Below are positions 35,196 to 43,834 of a DNA stretch of 64,000 bases, piece after piece; within the stretch, counting starts at the first letter, position 1; every line of letters begins with the position of its first letter. The translations under genes were made by a program, and so were the position numbers. The notes beneath the pieces were generated by a model that did not search any database, was not told the origin of the DNA, and worked only from the letters and a program-made list of their open reading frames with translations. The DNA is from JAWLEP01 sp964553045 (GTDB lineage: Bacteria > Fermentibacterota > Fermentibacteria > Fermentibacterales > JCC-6): assembly GCA_964553045.1 (NCBI GenBank), contig CAZKJG010000002.1:1-64000 (forward strand), given 5' to 3'.

Positions 35196-36470
35196 TCAGG
35201 CGCGGCCCTCCAGCTCCTCCTCCACCTGCTTCATCACCCTGTCGAAGTTGAGCTCCCCAGGGCTCCCGGAGGCCGCCATCAGGGCCTTGGTCAGGTCCTC
35301 GGTGGTGGATTCCAGCGCCTCCATGAACCGTGACCAGGCGAACTCCCTGCGGGGGTCCTCGGCGTCTGTGCCGTAGACCAGGTTGATCAGCTCCTCGATC
35401 ATCCGGTCCATGTCGCGGAGCTTCAGGTGGAGCAGCTCGTGTATCACCAGCTCCTCGAGGAACGAGGCGTCCATCTCGTGATGGACCATCAGCACCGCCA
35501 TGCGGTTGGAGGTGTCGATCTTTATGTCCCCCCTCTTCCGCCAGTCCCGCTGCACTACGGTGTGCCGGATGTCCCAGTCCTGCAGGCGGAGTATCCCCGA
35601 CCACCTCTGGATCATTGCTTCAGCCTTGACGTCTTCGGGCTTCATGGTTCCCCTCTCGGTCCGGGCCGGCTCCCGGATCCGGCCGAGGTACTGCTCCAGC
35701 GCGGAGCCCGCTCTCTCCGCGGATGCCGACGGAGCCAGGGTTCGCCCGCCCCGGGGCAGTGTCTCCGATATCGCAAAGGCGGCGAGGAAGACAAGGGGCA
35801 GGTGGATGAAGTAGGCCGGCAGGGCGTGGCGGCCCAGGTAGCGCAGAGTCCGGGACCTGCGTCTGCCGGCTTCGGTCATGTCCGGCCTGCCGCCCCGGAC
35901 CATGATCCTGCCGGCGAACATTCCCAGGAACACAACGCCCATCCATGGAAGAACCGGGTAGATGTCGATGGTGTAGACAGGGTGCCACAAACCCAGCCAG
36001 ACCAGCCAGGGGAAGTCGAAGCTCATGCTCTGCAGCTGGATTCCCGCCACCAGGAGCGTTGCCCCCAGCAGGAGGTTCAGCCAGGTGAAGCGGATGAAGG
36101 GGAAGGCCAGGACGATGGCCAGCCCGATGAAGTGCAGAACGCCGAAGAAGACGAAACCCTCCGGTTTGAACACCAGTGAGCCCAGAGTCACAATCAGTCC
36201 GTAGCCGAAGATCCGAACGCCCCGCGACAGGTACTTGCCGGGGGAGGCAGACGAGGAATGGCTCAGGACCAGGCTCACTCCCACCAGGGCGATGAACAGG
36301 CTTCCCGTTGCCTTCTGGAAGAGGTTCCAGAATCCGTCGAACGGAGCGGGTGGATTCATGCCGAAGTAGCTCAGGCCCCACTTCAGGTGGAAGACCACCA
36401 TCATCAGCACCGCCAGGCCGCGCAGAAGGTCTATCTGCGGCACGCGACGCGAACTCCCGCTCTCTCCCAT
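35196..36470 (-). CDS. DUF1624 membrane acyltransferase fused to HELLH metallopeptidase-like domain
   Basis: This 424-aa frame has two parts. Residues 1-235 form about seven membrane helices and match the DUF1624/heparan-alpha-glucosaminide acetyltransferase-like family (QIDLLRGLAVLMMVVFHLKW). Residues 276-424 are soluble, with a zinc-peptidase-like helix LVIHELLHLK (H344, E345, H348) and downstream charged helices. The Met at 276 (35645) has GAGAGGGGA 4 nt upstream, a much better ribosome site than expected inside a gene, so the soluble domain may also be made alone. The full-length protein would place the zinc domain beside the membrane. Substrates are unknown. Confidence 0.75.
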   Translation of the reverse strand: MGESGSSRRVPQIDLLRGLAVLMMVVFHLKWGLSYFGMNPPAPFDGFWNLFQKATGSLFIALVGVSLVLSHSSSASPGKYLSRGVRIFGYGLIVTLGSLVFKPEGFVFFGVLHFIGLAIVLAFPFIRFTWLNLLLGATLLVAGIQLQSMSFDFPWLVWLGLWHPVYTIDIYPVLPWMGVVFLGMFAGRIMVRGGRPDMTEAGRRRSRTLRYLGRHALPAYFIHLPLVFLAAFAISETLPRGGRTLAPSASAERAGSALEQYLGRIREPARTERGTMKPEDVKAEAMIQRWSGILRLQDWDIRHTVVQRDWRKRGDIKIDTSNRMAVLMVHHEMDASFLEELVIHELLHLKLRDMDRMIEELINLVYGTDAEDPRREFAWSRFMEALESTTEDLTKALMAASGSPGELNFDRVMKQVEEELEGRA

Positions 36471-36583
36471 CCCGCCCTTTCAGGTGATGACTTTCCTCAC
36501 CAATATCGTTATCCAAGTTGTGGCGGCAAGTACAATTCCGGCGGACCTACGCGGTTCCGCCATGGTGCGGGGAGGCATAACGG

Positions 36584-37735
36584 ATGAGATCTCAGTCCAC
36601 AGGACTCGGCGCTGTCGTCCGGGCGGCCATGACCGCCGCGCTGCTGCTGGCGGCTCTGGCCGGAAGCGCGGCCGCATCCGTCGCCGACAGGATCCCCTAC
36701 CCCGGCCTCGACGGAATCAGACTGCCGGAGGGCTTTCGAGTCGAGGTCTACGCCGACGGGGTGCCGGGCGCGCGTTCGCTGTGTCTCGGTGACGGCGGCA
36801 CCGTATTCGTGGGAACCAGGGGAACCGGCGCCGTCTACGCCCTCAGCGACACAGATTCCGAGCCCGGAGCGGACCGGGTCTACGTTCTGGCGGAGGGACT
36901 GAACATGCCCAACGGTGTGGCCTTCCGCGACGGCGACCTCTACGTGGCCGAGATCCACAGGGTGATCCGCTTCGATGACATCGAGGCCACCCTGGCCGAC
37001 CCGCCCGACCCGATGGTGGTCCGCGACGACCTACCCCGGGACAGGGCCCACGGCTGGAAGTTCGTGGCCTTCGGCCCCGACGGGATGCTGTACGTTCCGG
37101 TGGGAGCGCCCTGCAACGTCTGCGACCCCGTGGACTGGCGCTACTGCAGCATACTGAGGATGATGCCCGACGGGTCGGGGCTTGAGCTCTACGCCACCGG
37201 GATACGCAACACGGTGGGCTTCGACTGGCACCCGGAGACCGGCGAGCTCTGGTTCACCGACAACGGCCGCGACGGGATGGGAGACGACGTTCCCCCCGAC
37301 GAGCTGAACAGGATCACGGACAGGGGGCAGCACTTCGGTTTCCCCTACCTGCACGGTGGGGACGTTTCCGACCCGGAGTTCGGTGACATGGCCGGCCCCA
37401 GGGACATCCGCGCGCCGGAGATGGAGCTGGGCCCCCACGTGGCCGCCCTGGGCATGCGCTTCTACACCGGGGAGATGTTTCCCTCGGAGTACCGGGGCCA
37501 GATATTCATAGCCGAGCACGGCTCGTGGAACCGCAGCACGCCCCTGGGCTACCGCGTCATGCTGGTGCGGCTCGAGGACGGTGAGGCGGTGGGCTACGAG
37601 GTATTCGCCGAGGGATGGCTTACCGACAGGGGAGCCTTCGGCCGGCCGGTTGACCTGCAGGTGATGCCCGACGGCGCCCTGCTTGTCTCCGACGACCGGG
37701 CGGGCAGGATCTACCGAATCCGATACGAGGGCTGA
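36584..37735 (+). CDS. Secreted PQQ-type sugar/sorbosone dehydrogenase-like protein
   Basis: This 383-aa protein has a signal peptide (to about residue 32) and a six-bladed propeller of the soluble glucose/sorbosone dehydrogenase family. Signatures are HGWKFVAFGPDGMLYVPVGA, the APCNVCDP Cys pair, TGIRNTVGFDWHPETGELWF and FIAEHGSWNRS. Related enzymes oxidise sugars or aldehydes with PQQ, but many members have no tested activity and no PQQ-synthesis genes are in view. The ATG at 36584 has GGGGAGG upstream. Confidence 0.85.
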   Translation: MRSQSTGLGAVVRAAMTAALLLAALAGSAAASVADRIPYPGLDGIRLPEGFRVEVYADGVPGARSLCLGDGGTVFVGTRGTGAVYALSDTDSEPGADRVYVLAEGLNMPNGVAFRDGDLYVAEIHRVIRFDDIEATLADPPDPMVVRDDLPRDRAHGWKFVAFGPDGMLYVPVGAPCNVCDPVDWRYCSILRMMPDGSGLELYATGIRNTVGFDWHPETGELWFTDNGRDGMGDDVPPDELNRITDRGQHFGFPYLHGGDVSDPEFGDMAGPRDIRAPEMELGPHVAALGMRFYTGEMFPSEYRGQIFIAEHGSWNRSTPLGYRVMLVRLEDGEAVGYEVFAEGWLTDRGAFGRPVDLQVMPDGALLVSDDRAGRIYRIRYEG

Positions 37736-37805
37736 TCCCGCTTTGGTGAATCGGAGAAACCCCCATTGCGGTCACGGGAGAGCCACCAGCGCGGGAGGTT
37801 CGGGC

Positions 37806-38666
37806 ATGACGAAATCGTTATGCTCTGGGTTGCCGAGTACTGTCGGGACCGGCCCGGGTGCCGGTGAGAGATGCAGGGAGGCGGGCTTGTTTTACGCCAT
37901 GGTGCTTATGGCTTCCATGCCCGTTCCGGAGGGAACAGTCATGTCCGGGGCGGACACCGTGGGAGCAGAGGAGATGCTGGAGGCCCTGGAGCGGGTGGAC
38001 GTGGTCTTCGTGGGGGAGAAGCACGACGACCCGCTGGCCCACCGGTGGGAGCTGTTCATCTGGAGGTCGCTGGCCTCCGCAGAGAGGGCCCTGGCGCTGG
38101 AGATGTTCGAGACGGACGTGCAGGAGCTTGTGGATCTCTATCTCGAGGGTGTTCTCGATGAGGATTACCTTCTGTCGAAGGGCAGACCCTGGCCCAACTA
38201 CTCCGAGGACTACGCGCCCCTGGTCGAGTACGCCAGGGGGAACGGGTACAGGGTCATCGCGGCCAACGTGCCCAGGCGCCTGGCGGGGCGGGTGGCCAGG
38301 GGGGGCTGGGAGGCTGTGGAGGGCGAGCCGCTGCTGAGCGGCCTGGATGTGGATTCCTCCAGCTCGGCCTACCGAGAGAGGTTCCTGGCGACCATGGAGG
38401 AGATAGGCGATCAGATGCACTCCATGCCCGTGGATCCCATGAACATCTACCAAGCCCAGCTTCTCAAGGACGCGGTCATGGCCCGATCGATCCGCGGGGT
38501 GAGATGCGTATTCGTATGCGGAGCCTTTCACTGCGATTACCACTCGGGAATACCCGACCAGCTCCCGCCCGAAACCGATTGCCTGACCGTACGGATACTC
38601 GCCGAGGGTGAGGAGCCGGATTCCGCAATGGCCGACTACCTGGTGCTGAGGCCGGAGGACGGCTAG
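37806..38666 (+). CDS. ChaN/DUF399 family haem-binding-like protein
   Basis: This 286-aa protein matches the ChaN-type family (VVFVGEKHDDPLAHRWEL, LALEMFETDVQE, and the later CGAFHCDYHSGIP), which binds haem in iron-uptake lipoproteins of some bacteria. The ATG at 37806 has GGGAGG upstream. The N-terminal 45 residues include a hydrophobic run (LFYAMVLMA) that may be a signal, but it begins late and lacks a clean cleavage site, so export is uncertain. It follows the dehydrogenase gene by 70 bp and ends before a hairpin. Confidence 0.78.
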   Translation: MTKSLCSGLPSTVGTGPGAGERCREAGLFYAMVLMASMPVPEGTVMSGADTVGAEEMLEALERVDVVFVGEKHDDPLAHRWELFIWRSLASAERALALEMFETDVQELVDLYLEGVLDEDYLLSKGRPWPNYSEDYAPLVEYARGNGYRVIAANVPRRLAGRVARGGWEAVEGEPLLSGLDVDSSSSAYRERFLATMEEIGDQMHSMPVDPMNIYQAQLLKDAVMARSIRGVRCVFVCGAFHCDYHSGIPDQLPPETDCLTVRILAEGEEPDSAMADYLVLRPEDG

Positions 38667-38678
38667 GTCGGATGGAAA

Positions 38679-38703
38679 GGGCCCCCACAGGCTGCGGGGG
38701 CCC
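38679..38703. terminator. Intrinsic-type hairpin between convergent genes
   Basis: GGGCCCCC (38679-38686) pairs with GGGGGCCC (38696-38703) around a 9-nt loop. It lies between the ends of the ChaN-like gene and the convergent DUF5684 gene. The T-run is poor on both sides, so termination efficiency is uncertain. Confidence 0.55.
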
Positions 38704-38720
38704 GGTCGGTCCTGTTTCCG

Positions 38721-39155
38721 TCAGCCCTGGTACCGGGCGTCCCCGAAGGCCAGTACGGGGTAGAAGACGATGGGCAGCAGGATCATGCCTATGGCGAAGC
38801 CCGAGCTCTTTCCGAACTTCTCGGCAATAGCGACGGCGACTATTATGCCGATGATGATGTTCACGAATGGTATGAACATCAGTATGATCCACCACTCGGG
38901 TTTATGCGCTATCTGCAGCATCACCACGAAGTTGTAGATGGGTATGATGGCGGCCCAGCCCGGCTTGCCCGCCTTTGTGAAGACCTTCCACATGGAGACT
39001 ATCATCAGTACGCCTATTACGATGAACAGGATGGTCATTCCGGCGCCCAGTCCCGCTGCGGCTCCGTAGTCTTCGCCGCGGCGCTGCGCCGTTGCGATTC
39101 CGGTTACGGTCAGCAGCACCATGGCTATGGTCAGCAGACCCAGATATCTCCTCAT
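38721..39155 (-). CDS. DUF5684 small membrane protein (copy 2)
   Basis: This 144-aa protein has a signal peptide (MRRYLGLLTIAMVLLTVTGIATA) and three membrane helices in the DUF5684 pattern: a WKVFTKAGKPGWAAIIPIYN signature, then two helices, ending VFYPVLAFGDARYQG. The family is widespread and of unknown function, with a typical role at the cell envelope. It lies 32 bp downstream of a paralogue on the same strand, so the pair is a tandem duplication and probably one transcript. Confidence 0.8.
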   Translation of the reverse strand: MRRYLGLLTIAMVLLTVTGIATAQRRGEDYGAAAGLGAGMTILFIVIGVLMIVSMWKVFTKAGKPGWAAIIPIYNFVVMLQIAHKPEWWIILMFIPFVNIIIGIIVAVAIAEKFGKSSGFAIGMILLPIVFYPVLAFGDARYQG

Positions 39156-39187
39156 CACTTCGGTCCCTTCCGGTTGGCGGTTCTGCA

Positions 39188-39706
39188 TCAGGGTCTGGTG
39201 ACACCGTCTATCTGCCCCGATGCTCTCTGCGGCTTGCTGTAAGAAGCATCTCCGAATGCCAGGATGGGATAGAAGACGAAGGGCAGAAGTATGAGCCCGA
39301 CGGCGAATATCTCCTCCCTGTCGAACACCTTTGCCAGGTCTATGTTGAGGAGCACACTCACTCCCAGGTTAACCGGGGGTATGAATACCAGCACTATCCA
39401 CCAGTCGGGCCGGCCGACAATCCTGAGCATGATCAGCTTGTTGTATATGGGGATGATGGCGGCCCATCCCGGCTGGCCGGCCTTCTCGAAGATCTTCCAC
39501 TTGGCCACGATGACCAGGATGACCGTTCCCAGGGCCAGCAGCGCGAGGACGGCGAAAACGCCCAGCATCAGATAGCCGACCTCCGCGGGGAGGGGCTCCT
39601 TGGCACGCCCGTAGGCCCCGGCCGCGCCAGGCCGGGAAAGAAGTACGACTGCCAGAGGCAGCATCAGACGATGCAGGACAATCCCCGTACGATGCCTGAG
39701 ATTCAT
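39188..39706 (-). CDS. DUF5684 small membrane protein (copy 1)
   Basis: This 172-aa protein is a paralogue of its neighbour and shares WKIFEKAGQPGWAAIIPIYN and the LPFVFYPILAFGDASY ending. It has a signal-like N-terminus, a linker and three to four helices. Divergence between the two copies is large outside the signature, so the duplication is old. It is first in the transcript, 22 nt or less from a strong -10 element. Confidence 0.8.
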   Translation of the reverse strand: MNLRHRTGIVLHRLMLPLAVVLLSRPGAAGAYGRAKEPLPAEVGYLMLGVFAVLALLALGTVILVIVAKWKIFEKAGQPGWAAIIPIYNKLIMLRIVGRPDWWIVLVFIPPVNLGVSVLLNIDLAKVFDREEIFAVGLILLPFVFYPILAFGDASYSKPQRASGQIDGVTRP

Positions 39707-39727
39707 ATTCCCCCCTGCGGCTGGCTT

Positions 39728-39756
39728 ATTATAGGTGCCCGCTTCGGCCGTGAAAA
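39728..39756 (-). promoter_or_regulatory. Promoter of the DUF5684 pair
   Basis: Minus-strand TTTTCA (39756-39751) and a perfect TATAAT (39733-39728) are 17 bp apart. The start would lie near 39721, leaving a leader of about 15 nt. Confidence 0.62.
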
Positions 39757-39850
39757 CTGCGTGTCATTGGAGGAAGCGCGATCTGCGCCGGCAGAGTCCA
39801 GCGGATTCGCCGGTCGGAGCGACTGCATCCGCCCCGGGCGAAGGCCGGCT

Positions 39851-39878
39851 TTGCAGTGAAGGGACACCCTTATAGAAT
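39851..39878 (+). promoter_or_regulatory. Candidate promoter of the helicase-peptidase-deaminase run
   Basis: TTGCAG (39851-39856) and TAGAAT (39873-39878) are 16 bp apart. The start near 39885 would lie 28 nt before the helicase ATG. Confidence 0.42.
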
Positions 39879-39912
39879 CACTGGACGAGCTCTATGAAAT
39901 CAGAGGGGGAGC

Positions 39913-41856
39913 ATGGACCTCAATACCCAGCAGCGACTGGCCGTCGAGCATGGCGGCTCGCACGTGCTGGTGCTGGCCGGCGCCGGAACCGGCAAGACCC
40001 TGACCATAATCGCCCGGGCCGCCTGGCTGCTGGAAGGAGGGGTTGATCCCCGCCGAATACTGCTTCTCACATTCACCCGGCGGGCCGCCCGGGAGATGGT
40101 CTCCCGGCTGAGAAAGGAAGTGGGCGCGCGGGCCGGGCAGGTCATGGCCGGCACCTTTCACCACTTCTGCCTGATGAGCATGAGGCGGATGCCCCGCCAG
40201 TTCGGGGTAGAGGACGCCACGGTGATCGACCGCGACGACCAGGTGCAGCTGATGCGGATCGCCCGTGCCGTTTACCGGAAGAAGGGTGAGCGCTTTCCCC
40301 AGGCGGCGAAGATCGTGAGTGCCGCCTCCTACGCCCGCAACACGAACATGCCCGTCCGGGAGTATCTGGAGCGTTACACCGATTTCGACGAGGACGTACT
40401 CGACCGGGTGGTGGACTGTGTGGCCGAGTACAACCGGCGCAAGACCGAGAGCCGCTACCTGGACTTCGACGACATCCTGTTCCGTTTCGCCCGGATGCTT
40501 CACCAGTCCGGAGAGGTAAGGGAGAAGCTCCGGGGTCTCTACGACCACATCCTGGTGGACGAGATGCAGGACACCAATCCGCTGCAGTGGCTGATACTCG
40601 ACGGCCTGCGGGACCCGGCCGAGCTGTTCTGCGTGGGCGACGACGCACAGAGCATATACGCCTTCAGGGGCGCCGACTTCCGCAACGTCCATTCCTTCAC
40701 CGAGCGGCTGCCGGGCTCCACGGTGCTCCGTCTGGAGCGCAACTACAGGTCCACCCAGGAGATACTGGACCTTGCCAACTGGCTGCTGGCCGAGAGCCCC
40801 CTGGACTACAGCAAGGACCTGCAGGCCGCCAGGGGAGAGGGTGAGATGCCGCGCCTGATCGACTTCGGGGATGCCCTGGACGAGGCCCAGTGGATAACCG
40901 ACGACGTACTGGAGAGGCACGAGACGGGGACCCCCTGGTCCGACCAGATGGTCATTACCCGCAGCGCTTACGCGGCCAGGCAGCTGGAAGCGGCCTTCGT
41001 GGAGCGCAAGGTGCCCTACAGGTTCATAGGGGGGACGCAGCTCTTCGCCGCCGCCCATGTGAAAGACCTGCTGTGCATGATCCGCGCGGCGGTCAGCCAC
41101 CTCGACGAGCTGGGCTGGATGCGCTACCTGACCATGTGGCGCGGCATCGGGGACGTCACCGCCGCCCGGGTGGTGGACGGGCTCAGGGCGTGCGACAGCG
41201 GAAGCGAGGCCGAGGAGTGGCTTCGGGATTCCTGGGACCGGCAGCAGCGGATACTGGAGGGCCTGGAACTGGTGGCCGGCAGCGCCGACAGCCCCGAGAA
41301 GGTGGTGCGGCGCTGCCGCGACTTTCTGGAGCCGATGATGGAGGAGCGCTACCCGAACTGGACCTCCAGGTCGCGGGACATGGACCTGCTGGCCCGCCTG
41401 GCCCGGGGCCACCGCTCGGTCAGAGCCTTTCTGGAAACCTACACCATGGACCCCGTCAGCCGAACCGACGCCCGCAGGCTGGAGGAGGAGGACGTGGTGA
41501 CCCTGGTTACGGCGCACAGCGCCAAGGGGACAGAGGCTCCCGTGGTGTACCTCATTCGGGTGGAGCCCAACGTCTACCCCCATGTGAGGAGCCTGGGAAG
41601 CGCCGACGATGAGGAGGAGGAGCGGCGGGTTCTCTACGTGGGCATGACACGGGCCAGGGACGAGCTGATCATCACCAGGTCGTGCTGCTGGGGAGGCAGG
41701 ACCGTATTCTGGGGAGGTGCCACGGCCGCTCACAGCTCCGGAGGCACCGCCTACTTCCTCCACGGTCTGCCCGAGGGCCTTGTTCGAAGCCAGGCCGGCG
41801 TACCCGAGGCCCCCGACACCGATGGGGAGACGATAACTTCTTACAGAGAAAGTTGA
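39913..41856 (+). CDS. UvrD/Rep-family DNA helicase
   Basis: This 647-aa superfamily 1A helicase carries all core motifs: AGAGTGKT (Walker A), TFTRRAAREM, VDEMQDTN (Walker B), VGDDAQSIYAFRGAD (motif III), LERNYRS (IV), TAHSAKGTE (V) and VGMTRARDEL (VI). It would translocate 3' to 5' and unwind DNA in repair or replication restart. It lacks the long C-terminal extension of PcrA/UvrD, so it is a compact form. The ATG at 39913 has GGGGGAG upstream. It is followed 25 bp later by the S9 peptidase gene. Confidence 0.93.
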   Translation: MDLNTQQRLAVEHGGSHVLVLAGAGTGKTLTIIARAAWLLEGGVDPRRILLLTFTRRAAREMVSRLRKEVGARAGQVMAGTFHHFCLMSMRRMPRQFGVEDATVIDRDDQVQLMRIARAVYRKKGERFPQAAKIVSAASYARNTNMPVREYLERYTDFDEDVLDRVVDCVAEYNRRKTESRYLDFDDILFRFARMLHQSGEVREKLRGLYDHILVDEMQDTNPLQWLILDGLRDPAELFCVGDDAQSIYAFRGADFRNVHSFTERLPGSTVLRLERNYRSTQEILDLANWLLAESPLDYSKDLQAARGEGEMPRLIDFGDALDEAQWITDDVLERHETGTPWSDQMVITRSAYAARQLEAAFVERKVPYRFIGGTQLFAAAHVKDLLCMIRAAVSHLDELGWMRYLTMWRGIGDVTAARVVDGLRACDSGSEAEEWLRDSWDRQQRILEGLELVAGSADSPEKVVRRCRDFLEPMMEERYPNWTSRSRDMDLLARLARGHRSVRAFLETYTMDPVSRTDARRLEEEDVVTLVTAHSAKGTEAPVVYLIRVEPNVYPHVRSLGSADDEEEERRVLYVGMTRARDELIITRSCCWGGRTVFWGGATAAHSSGGTAYFLHGLPEGLVRSQAGVPEAPDTDGETITSYRES

Positions 41857-41881
41857 TACCGAGCATGGGAAAGGCGGATCC

Positions 41882-43798
41882 ATGGCACTTGTGAACAGGA
41901 AGATCTACTTCGGCAACCCGGACAGAGCACAGCTGAGGTTAAGCCCCGACGGCAGAAGCATCGCCTTCCTGGCCCCCCGCGAAGGGGTGATGAACGTCTG
42001 GGTGGCGCCGGCGGACGACTTCTCGGCCGCCCGCCCTGTTACCTCCGATGCCCACAGGGGAATCCGCTGGTACGACTGGACCTACTCGCCGGGCAAGCTG
42101 GTGTACATGCGCGACAGCGACGGCGACGAGAACTGGCACATCTACCTGGCCCACGCGGCGGGCTCGAACGAGCGCGACCTGACCCCGATTGAGGGCATCA
42201 GCGCCCGTCCCATGGGCCACAGCCATCTGCATCCGGATCGGATCCTGGTGGGCATCAACAGCCGAGATCCACACCTGCACGACGTCTACTCGGTGCACCT
42301 GGACTCCGGCCGTCGGAAGCTGGTGATGGAGAACGAGGGCTTCGCGGGATTCATCTCCGACCAGGACCTGCAGGTGCGCCTGGGGGTCCGGTTCACGCCG
42401 GAGGGCGGGCTGCAGTGCATGGTGAGAGACGGTGGCGACTGGGAGGAGCTCTACAGCGTGGGCCCGGAGGACGCCACCACCTCCAGCCCCCTGACCCTGG
42501 ACTCGGAGGGAGTGCTGTGGACCAGCTGGTCGAAGGGCCGTGACACCGCCGCCCTGCGGTCTGTGGACCTGCGGACCGGGAAGACGGCGATCCACGCATC
42601 CCACCCCAAGGCCGACCTCACCGCCCGTCTTATAGTGCATCCCCGCACCGAGCGGCCCCAGGCCGCTCCGTTCGAGCACAAGAGGCTGGAGTACGTCGTT
42701 TTGGACGAGGGCATCGCCGATGACCTGGAGTACCTGCAGGATCTGGACAGGGGAGAGGTCACAGTCGCCTCCAGGTCGCTGGACGACCGGGTCTGGGTGG
42801 TGGCCTTCCGTCCGGAAGACGGTTCGCCTTCCTACCGTCTGTACAGGAGGGACATGCGCCGGGCGGAGCTACTCTGCCGGGCCCGGCCCGAGCTGGAGGA
42901 CGTGGAGCTGTCCCGTATGCACCCGGTGGAGATAGAGGCTTCCGACGGAATGAGACTGGTGGCCTACTACACGCTTCCCCTCGGCCTGGACAGCGATGAG
43001 GGCAGTCCTCCGGACTCTCCGCTGCCCATGGTCCTCAATGTGCACGGCGGGCCGTGGGCGCGGGACCACTGGGGATACCACCCGGTGCACCAGTGGCTGG
43101 CCAACCGGGGCTACTTCGTCCTCAGCGTCAACTTCCGCGGCTCGACCGGCCTGGGAAAGAGCTACATCAACGCGGGCAACGGCCAGTGGGCGGCGGACAT
43201 GCATCGCGACCTGCTGGACGCCGTAGAATGGGCGGCAGAGAGAGGTTTCGCCGACCGGAAGCGGGTGGCCATCATGGGCGGCAGCTACGGCGGCTACGCC
43301 ACCCTGGTGGGACTGACGTTCACCCCCGAGGTGTTCGCGTGCGGGGTGAACATTGTGGGCCCCTCCAACCTGGTGACGCTGCTTCAGAACGTCCCCCCCT
43401 ACTGGATGCCCATGATGCCCATGATGGAGCACAGGGTGGGGGCCCTTCCCAACAGCGAGGAGGGACGCAGCTACCTGATGAAAAGGTCGCCCATCACCAG
43501 GGTGGACCGGATCAAGAGACCCCTTCTCATCGGTCAGGGTGCAAACGACCCCCGGGTGACACAGACGGAGGCCGACCAGATAGCCGATGCCATGCGGAAG
43601 AAGGGCCTCCCGGTCACCTACCTGCTCTATCCGGACGAGGGCCACGGCTTCCAGAGGCCCGAGAACAGGCTCTCGTTCTTCGCCGTGGCGGAGCAGTTCC
43701 TTTCCGAGCACATCGGCGGCGACTGCCAGCCTCTGGAAGACTCCTTCCGGGATAGCTCCGTGGAGGTGGTTGACGACGGCGGCCTGCCGGGTCTCTAG
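41882..43798 (+). CDS. Prolyl oligopeptidase-family (S9) peptidase
   Basis: This 638-aa protein has an N-terminal beta-propeller and a C-terminal alpha/beta hydrolase with the nucleophile motif GGSYGGYATL, Asp in NDPRVTQTEAD and His in DEGHGF. The HGGPWARDHWG oxyanion segment is also present. There is no signal peptide, so it is cytoplasmic and probably trims small peptides. Start ATG 41882 with AAAGGCGG upstream. It lies between the helicase and adenosine deaminase genes in one direction. Confidence 0.93.
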   Translation: MALVNRKIYFGNPDRAQLRLSPDGRSIAFLAPREGVMNVWVAPADDFSAARPVTSDAHRGIRWYDWTYSPGKLVYMRDSDGDENWHIYLAHAAGSNERDLTPIEGISARPMGHSHLHPDRILVGINSRDPHLHDVYSVHLDSGRRKLVMENEGFAGFISDQDLQVRLGVRFTPEGGLQCMVRDGGDWEELYSVGPEDATTSSPLTLDSEGVLWTSWSKGRDTAALRSVDLRTGKTAIHASHPKADLTARLIVHPRTERPQAAPFEHKRLEYVVLDEGIADDLEYLQDLDRGEVTVASRSLDDRVWVVAFRPEDGSPSYRLYRRDMRRAELLCRARPELEDVELSRMHPVEIEASDGMRLVAYYTLPLGLDSDEGSPPDSPLPMVLNVHGGPWARDHWGYHPVHQWLANRGYFVLSVNFRGSTGLGKSYINAGNGQWAADMHRDLLDAVEWAAERGFADRKRVAIMGGSYGGYATLVGLTFTPEVFACGVNIVGPSNLVTLLQNVPPYWMPMMPMMEHRVGALPNSEEGRSYLMKRSPITRVDRIKRPLLIGQGANDPRVTQTEADQIADAMRKKGLPVTYLLYPDEGHGFQRPENRLSFFAVAEQFLSEHIGGDCQPLEDSFRDSSVEVVDDGGLPGL

Positions 43799-43834
43799 CC
43801 CCTTCCCGTCGGGAAAAGCAGATTGGAATACCCA

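Noticed and set aside
39892..41883. A 663-aa frame on the minus strand
   Set aside because: It lies entirely opposite the UvrD-family helicase, which has all its motifs in the plus-strand frame.
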